DNA of 64,000 bases. Source: Blastobasis lacticolella. Lineage: Eukaryota > Arthropoda > Insecta > Lepidoptera > Blastobasidae. The DNA lies in contig LR990059.1 in NCBI GenBank assembly GCA_905147135.1, positions 12,981,001-13,045,000 on the forward strand, given 5' to 3'. Within the stretch, counting starts at the first letter, position 1. Each line of letters starts with the position of its first letter. The notes under the pieces were generated by a model that made no database searches, was not told the DNA's origin, and saw only the letters and a list, made by a program, of their open reading frames with translations. Below, one piece after another: positions 11,601-20,600 of this stretch. Position numbers and translations under genes: made by a program.

Positions 11601-14600
11601 TTTAAAACCTGGGTGAAAACAACGAATGTATGAGCTTTTTGTGCGAAATTTTTGACATTTTGGGTCTTAAAAGCTGCGGTGATCAATGAATGAGCGACCG
11701 GAGCGAGCTCGAAATTTTTTACGTTTGAGGTCTTTAAAGCTGGAGTGAATTGACTGAATAAGCGAGCGGAGTGAGCTTGTAATTTGTGATACTATGAACG
11801 ATAGTATCACAAAGCTTGAGGTAATTATCAAATTAATGAGCGAGCGGAGCGCGCTATGGGTAATCTTTACAAAAGTAACTTAAGGAAATTAATGAATGAA
11901 CGACCGCAACGAGCTTGGTGAAAGGTAATAAAGTAACTGAAACCTATGAATGAGCAAGCGAAGCAAGCTCGATGTTTTTGATATTTTGGGTTTTTAAAAG
12001 CTGGATTGATTCTTAAAACGAATATTGGTGAATGGTATGACAAAACTGGAGGCAATAAATGAGCGAGCGACGCGAGCTCGAAATACTTGACATTTCTGTT
12101 CTAAAAAGTTGGAGTGATTGACAAAATTAATAAAAAAAAATAGCGAGCGCAGCGAGCTTCGAAGTTTTGGCCTTCTGGCTCATAAAACCCACCCAATTGC
12201 ACCCATTTCCCCCCCTCCCTGAATCCGCGCTGATCTGATTTCTTGAGTAGCCCACCCTTTCCTGATATCGGCGAGTTCCGGCACCTATTTTCCACGAATC
12301 CCTGAGGCTTACACGTGACCATACCAGCGCAGGCGAGCTTCCTCGATCTTATCTGCGATATCCCTCACGCTAAGGCTGCCACGGATGTACTCGTTAAGTA
12401 CACGATCAAGTTGCTTCATTCCGCACATCCCCGCAGCATTTACATTTCGTGGGCGTGGAGTTCGCGAACGTGTTTCGTCAGCGCTGAAGAAAGAAACTTT
12501 ACTGAACATAAGACTGAAATAAGTTACCCCAAACATTCCATTTGTTTTTCAGAACCCAGAAGATTTCAGCGCACAACTTATACGCATTTGATTCACCAAA
12601 TTGCGTTCCTTTAGTAGAAGTTGGCATCGACTTCGAAGTTAATAAGAAGGCCATGTTCCGACCAAATACCATTGAAAGGTGCCATCTTCACGCTAAATTG
12701 ACGAAAAACGTCGGTCTCTTGAGAATATTTCCCAGCATCAGTGCTTCGGTTTTCAAAGCGTTTTGTCAGCCACCTATTGAAGGTAAATCAGTTCAAATTA
12801 AAAAAGATTTTTCATAACAAGCTTTTATCGCGCGTTCTCTGTGATCAGAGTATTTGTCAAGGCTAATCAAACGAGTCTAATCTCTGTGGGTTAACCATAC
12901 GTAGTTTACGAGGGGCTATAGCCACCTTCATCAGATCAGCTCGATGGTATCATAATATTGCATTGTTACCGAACTTACATAAGTGTACATAATTTTATCT
13001 TAATCGGAAACAGGGAAATGCAAATATTTCGATATGGAAAGTGGGTAAAATTTTACTTTCAAGATTTTATTTGGAACAGACATGGGGACATGTGTAACGA
13101 AAAAGTACAGTTCAATAGGAAAAATATAACAGTCATTAATTACGGTTCTTTTATAGTAAATTGTCCAGAAGGTCGCGCCTCTACGGCGGCGGGCGGCGGT
13201 CCGCGAATTAGCCGCGCCACGCCATCGGACTTCTAGACATTCACTGAAATGGGGCAAATTTTTTTCTACTATTTTAGAGAATGTTTATGAAAAGATCACA
13301 GGATACAAAATACTAATATTATAAAGAGAAAAAGTTTAATTTTGAACTCAAATACTACTTAAAAGATTTTGATAATTCTTTAGTGCACAGAAAGTTACAT
13401 TATAGCTTTCCCAAAATTCATTGTAGTTCCCACAGGAATGCATGAACCACGAACCAATATGAAACGGTGTGGCGAAGACTTTATTTGTATTGTTGTGATT
13501 AGTCTTGCAGCAGTAGGCTTATTACGTAACCCTGTTGACAATAATTATCTGTTTTCAATGATTGAAATTGTTACTTTTGCGATTACGTATGGACGATTTA
13601 ATAGTTTCAGTTTATTATAATGAAACTTTATTAGCGACTGAATCCATGAAATAGATGATATGGAATAGCAAAAGTAACAAATTAAAATCAAAGAATTGTT
13701 ACCAACAGCGTTACGAAATTAGCCTGCTGAACTATAATTATAACCCGCGTCACGAAAGAAGAGACTTGTCAAATGGCAATGAAGGGGATTTCGCGCAGGT
13801 AATCGTATGCAGCGCAAGTCGAACCACGTGACCCGCCAAGTCTCTTCTTATTTGACACTAGCTATAACGTTGACAATTTTATAGGTGTTGTGCTAGAGAG
13901 CTATGGGGCAGGTAACATACCCTCGAATCGACGGGACATATTCGATGAAATAGAATCTGCAGTGAAGAGAGGTGTTATATTTGTGAACATTACACAATGC
14001 AATACTGGATCTGTATGTCCCATGTACGAGACTGGTCGCGTAAGTACTCAAGACCGATATTTAATCACTGACTGACGGCATCTTGGATGTAAATATTTTA
14101 CTTGTTCGTTCGTTGAGAAAGAACGTTATAATAAGAATGTAGTTGCCTGAAGATGAGTAATTCGAAACCGGTAGCAATTTTATCAAATCAAAAGTGACAT
14201 GACCATTTAATTTGCAGTGCTTAGTAAACTTTGGAGTAGTTTCCGGGTATGATATGACACCAGAAGCAGCACTGACAAAGCTTTCTTATGTATTATCGAA
14301 GACCGAATTAACCTACGAAGAGAAGAAAGAAGTGAGTATAGAAACTGATACAGTATAAGTGTCAGAAATAGAAATAACAATATCGACTAATGCATTGCGA
14401 GATCTGTAAAATCAACTCTGTAAATGAAATCGTGAAACCATTGACAATATGCAATTTTTTTAATAAAACGAGCCTAAGGCCTGCCTTATGGTAAGCAGTC
14501 ACCGCAAGCTATGGACGTTTGTAAATTGAGTGACACTGGCTGTGGTTGACAAACTTAAAATTTCTATTTTGAGTAGGACATTGAATATCTCTTTCAATCA

Positions 14601-17600
14601 TCGTAAAAGGAAGTATGATAGTAGAAACGAAATACTCAGTGACATGTTGGCCGCCCTGGGCCGGAGCACACCCATCTCATGCCGACAATACATGACAGAG
14701 CCGAGCAGAGCCCGACAATGTCAGGCAGCTGGACCGTGACTATATAAACGTAATAATATGATACTTTTTCCTTTCAGATGATGTCAACTAATATAAGAGG
14801 AGAGCTCACTAGCACAACATCGATCTCTATCAATACTGAGGTAATTTAGACTCATCATGGTCATTCTAATTTTATTGTTTTTAATTTTTCATGCAGAAAT
14901 CACACAATTTCAGGACAACACGCTAATAGACGCCTTAGCTTCGAGTCTGAACATCCAGTCCCCCAAGAAGCTGATTGAAGTAACAGAGAAAGTGTTCAAT
15001 GCTCTCCTGCTGTATGCGATCGAGCGTGGGGATGAGAATACCGTGAAGAAGATGTTGGGTATGTCGTATTTATCTTTTCATCCAGTTGTAATAATTTCTT
15101 AAGTTCAAAATTGAAAATAAATTTTCGCATCTTGCTTTTATCGCGCGGTATGGTATTCATCAAGACATTTCCAATGAGCCCAAAAACGATGGGTTTTTTA
15201 TTTGCGTGCATTTGTTTCTATGGCCACCTTCTCCTTCACCTCCAACCTCAGATCAGTTCCATGATGAATATTTAATGCATTGTCATCTGAGTTACATAGG
15301 TAGGTATATCAAATTTCAGCCTAATTGAACGCCGGGAAGTGGGTCAAATTAGTCTTGAAATGAATGACATGAATTGAAGTGTAAATAAAACCTTGTAAAA
15401 TGGTTGGCTTTCTACTTCATCATCATCATCATCATCATCACGAATGAGCGGTAAATCTAGAGTTTTGCCATAGTCCACTTTCTCCACTTTGACCTAACCT
15501 CGACATCCTAACGTCGTAGGGACTTTAGCTCTCGCATCCGACTCGGCGATGTCAATCCATCGCTTCTTGGATCTTCCGCGGGACCTCTTTTCTTACACCG
15601 GCAAGTTTATTCACTTATTTCCCACGTATTTCTGGGGCTAATCAAATCAGCGCACACATGATTTTCGACCTCATCCGCGAAATGTCTCACGCACAGGCTG
15701 GCACGGAAGTACTCGTCACGCACTCACATTAGGTTATCTACAGGTTAGGTTGCTACCGATATGCACCGATTGTTACTTGTATTTATTCATAAGGTCATCT
15801 ACTTACACGAAGAGATAAGGGACAGTATTGAATTATTTTTAGAAGGAGGCAAACGAGGAGTCCGTGGAAATCCGAGGAGTCGCGAATCATTCGGGATATT
15901 TCTTGCTATTCCACCCTTCGCTATTGTCTTCTTGCTTGTTTGTGTCTTATGTCTTCTTGCCGGCCGTGTGGTGTCCGGCAGAGTAGAATAGCACCAACCC
16001 CTTACACTCATGGGTGTCGTACAAGGCGACTAATGTTTTCGAGACAAAAGATCTAAGCGTCTCCGTAGACTGGAAAATGGGCAGCAGCGTTTCCATTGTT
16101 ATATTATTACACTTTGATTCGCCTGCCAAGCGTGGAGATTATGGCAATAACCTCCCTTTTCGTGGGAGAGGCCCTAAGTCCTGCAGTGAATTGTTATGGG
16201 CTGTGATGATGATTGAATTATTTTTAGAAGGAGGCAAACGAGAAGTCCGAGGAAATCCGAGGAGTCGCAGATCATTTGGGATATTTCTTTTCACCCCTTG
16301 CTATTCCACCGTTCGCTATTGTCTTTTTGCTTGGTCTCTTGCCCATTTAAGAATTATTGGTAATATTTGATTGTAATTACACTTGCACTAAACTCTGATC
16401 ACTTTTTGTAAGAATAACTGAAAGACGAATATTTTGGCCGCGGGCCATCCTATGTACTTGCTATTTAAAGGAATATATCATATCTCCTAAGAGCATTACA
16501 ACTGAATCCGAGAAAATGCTGTTCTCAGTATTAGCTGTAGCTGTTAAGCTTATCAGGTAGTAGGACTCTGTCAAGCCTGAGGAGTCCGCCTGGGTGAGTA
16601 CTAGCGCCTTATCTATTTCTGCCGATAAGCAACAATGTTGCATTGTTGTGTTCCGCTTTGAAGGATAAGGTAGCCAACGCAATCAGAGGCATAAGGCGTT
16701 ATATCTTAGTCCTCACATTGACAACGTAATCGTGATTCTGCATTTTTGTTGCCTACAACATAAATGCATGAATCGTATAAGTTATGGGCGACAGTTACCG
16801 CTTACCATCAAGTACGCTGTATGCTCGTTTGTCACTGTGCAGAATAAAAAAAGCCGTGTTAGCACTAGACACCCTAGTTCTGTCCAAGTTTTCTACATCA
16901 ACACAGCCCGTCACAGTACGGACTCTCCCACGAAAGGGGAGGTTATTGCCATAATCTCCACGCTTGGCAGGCGGGTTGGAGATCGCAGTGTTTAAATGTA
17001 ACAATGGAAAATGCTGCTGCCCATTTTCCAGACTACGGAGACTCTTGATCTTTTGTCTCGAAAACATTAGTCGCCTTGTACGACACCCATGAGTGTAAGG
17101 GGTTGGTGCTATTCTATTCTGCCGGACACCACACGGCCTAACTTTTCTACACTCCGTCAAATATAAATAGCAGCGTGAAGAAATCATATGCTTTGATTTC
17201 GTACTTCTCTTGTTGATAAGAAACGGGTCATCCGGTACTTTTCCAATTATTTAACATCTGTTGGTAGCAATTTCTCGTTATCGCTTGACATTGACACTGG
17301 ATTACTCGTGTTCATTTATTCCTATTAAAATGATTCCATACTTATTCATACGCAATTATTACTGACACTCATGGCTAATTCCGCTCGTGTACAAGAATAA
17401 CATCATAGCTCTGATAGAGTTACATCAGCTAAATTGACTTCTGTGTTGACAATTGGGACTGCTTAATGATATTGTTTATCGTATCATTCGTAATTACTAG
17501 TGGCGCCCTCGACCATTAGTCGCAATAAAACATATTGTTTGGTACTGGTAACGCCATGGAATATTCTGAGGACATTAATATACCATAAATCAACGTCAAG

Positions 17601-20600
17601 CCTAAAACGGGTGATAGCCTATCTAGCTGTGACAGCTTTCAGAAAAAAAAAAAAATCTTGATCATGTGTTTTTCAAATGTTAAGTATCAAAGGAAGTCGG
17701 TTAAAATAGAGTATGTTTTAAATTCTTTAAGGACATAAAATCGAGTTTCATTAAAAACAATTTTTTTCCTCCGTTATATTATATAATAGGTAATAAACAT
17801 AAAATAAATAAATATGCTTGGATAATTCACACAGCACCATCTAGCCCCGAAGTAAGTAAAGCTTGTGTTATGGGTGCCAGAAAACTGATAAAACTTAAAA
17901 TTATAATACATACGAGTACAACACCCAGATCCGTAACAGAAATTAAAATTCATCGTTTCAATTTCTGCCCGATCGATCCGGGACCTCTGCGTGGCACCAA
18001 CCTGATGATACAGCTACTACCTATAGAACCGCTTAACCTACATACAGCTTGACTTCTCCGTAGTACTAGCTTTCATACATCAGGGAAGTAATTTTCAAAT
18101 GCTCGCTCGATAAAAAGATAAACTACCCTAATAACGATTTCTACGCGGGCGAAGTCGCGGGCAAAAGCTAGTATTTTTTATTTCGCGTTTGTTTTGGTGT
18201 ATATATATTGTTTTAATTTTATTTATTTTGTAAGCAATAAAATTATGTTAGATCTAAACAAGCCTCAAGTGAAGTTGATTACCTAGGAAGTTTTCCATAG
18301 CATCAATTTACGAAGGAAAATCAGCCTATCAGCGGGGTGCGGAACACAATAAGATGTGAGTCATGCTCTATTTAGTGGGTTTGATACCGAGAATTCTTTC
18401 CGGAGCATTTGGAACTCAACTCGAAATTGGGTTACTGTTACATTATTGGAATCGCAAAATAAAAAAAGCTACCTTTTAAAATCAAGTGGCACCTGCTTGG
18501 ATTTATACCTACTATTCGTGGACCCGGTGCTCCAGTATTCGCGTGGCATTCTACCCCTACCTACTTTACCCCTACCAAGCCTTTTTTTCTTACTTATACC
18601 ATCCTTTTGAATCACTATCTATTGACGAAAACCAAATTTATGAGTCTAATCTAAGTCGTGTTGCATGGTAAAACCAAAATTAAAGCTGGACCTCTACGTA
18701 GTATCGGCATTCATACACTAAAGAGGTGTTTTAAAATGGTCATCTGAATCACAGAACACGATAGAAGTGGCATCTTCGCTATTAGTACCGAAACCGATGC
18801 CGCCGTTCCCGACCCCACTATTTATACCACTACCCATGCAACTTAATAAGCACAGGCTTACGCACGCATACGCAAAGTCAAACGGAGCGCTGTGATTAGT
18901 CAATCGGTCACTACCACATACACACATTGCGTTGCATGTTGCTGTAAATCCTCTCTGAATTTACATTTACGCTAGGGATTGACAAAATCGAATTCTTGTC
19001 GATATTAATATTTCGATAAAATTCTAACTATTATTATGATATTTATTATTTAATAATAATGAATTGAAAATGTTATTATATTGAGGGGGGTGAGGCGGGG
19101 TTCAAGGACGCGTAGAGAGGAGATAGAGAGAGTAGGGGTACGGTAGATTTACCGTAGGGTTATGGCAGGAATATGTCAGAAGTACGATAGTGTGTGACGT
19201 CCTGAGTAGTTCAGTGGTTAACATGCTAGTTTGCCATACAAGAGGTTGCGGGTTCGTTTCCCGGCCGGGCAGAAATTTAAATGATGAATTTTAATTTCTG
19301 TAACGGGTCTGGGTGTTTTATGTTTAATAAGTATGTATTTAAAAAAAGTGTATAAGTATTATATCAATTATCTAGCACCCATAATACAAGCTTTGCTCAG
19401 TTTAGGGCTAGATGGCGCTGTGTGAATTTGTCTACAATTAGGTATTTATTTTATTTTAGTGTTAAGGTAACTGCATCATACCTCTACCTCACCTGTACCC
19501 TACCCGTGCCCCTGCTGTGCCCCTACTAAAAACGAATATCAAAATCGGTCCGCAATTGACGAAAATTTCAAGGAACACACGTACCTACAATAAAAGAACA
19601 TTCAATCGAAATAAGAATCTTCTCCTTTCTTGATGTCAAGTCTACTATTCTACAAATATATTATATCGATAAACAAAATAATTTATCGATAAGGTCGGTT
19701 CATGTGCACAGCACTAGATTGAGCGCAAGGTGTCCTTGAGCGCGGGTGAATATTTTTCGTAAAATATTGATAAATACAAGGTTTTTAGACTTAACGGTGA
19801 AATGAAATCACTCCTTTTGTTTAAGAAGTCTGTTAGCTTCTTGCTCGCAATTAACTATTGCGCACGATGGCATATTTTTAACATTTTAGGCACAGCTTTT
19901 TTTGATGCGCACATCGTTGAATTCTGAAGAGACTGACGGCGCGTTCGCGCCTTTTGAAGGAAATTAGCCCATTTGTGCATAGTTGTGGCGCGACTGCACC
20001 GCCTACTTAGCTTTTCTAACTACTTATTTTTCTATGATCTGATCGAATCGTGATGCGTACGTCTCAGTCTTCCCCATCCGACAATTCCGTTTACTACGGC
20101 CATATAGCGGGTGTTTTAAAGGTGGAGAATTTTAAATTGAAATAAAACACAAAATTGTTAATCTCCTTTCTTTCATCCTCTCTACACACCAGCTAATACT
20201 TACTTACTTACTTTATCCTAGTCACTACATCTTCTTTTACTCCACCACATTCTCATATACTGTAATATCCCAATACCAACTCTTTCCACTCGATTCCAGC
20301 TACCGCTATTATAAAGTATTGTCGATGATACCCTTCTCATATATGGTTTAGGGACCAGAGAGACGTTAGCTCTCTGTATTCTCCACCGTCAGTACAACAG
20401 GGAATGTTCCGAAGAAATGTTTAACTACCCGCATTCACTCTTTTATTGTATTGTATTGTTGTATTTATCACTTTGATGCTTATCATATCTCGTAAATTCT
20501 CGTAAGATCTACGTATTATGTTGTTCACAGCGTGGACCGTCGGTCGCCGAGTGGCTTAGGTATCCGACAAGTAAGCGACAGGTACCGGGTTCGAATCCCA

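Noticed and set aside
11418..12235. CRISPR-like array
   Set aside because: Unit lengths and motif copies are irregular, the ends are inverted repeats, and the context is an intron of an animal gene.
19200..19275. tRNA gene
   Set aside because: Head of SINE family S2; followed by the S2 body, no paired acceptor stem.
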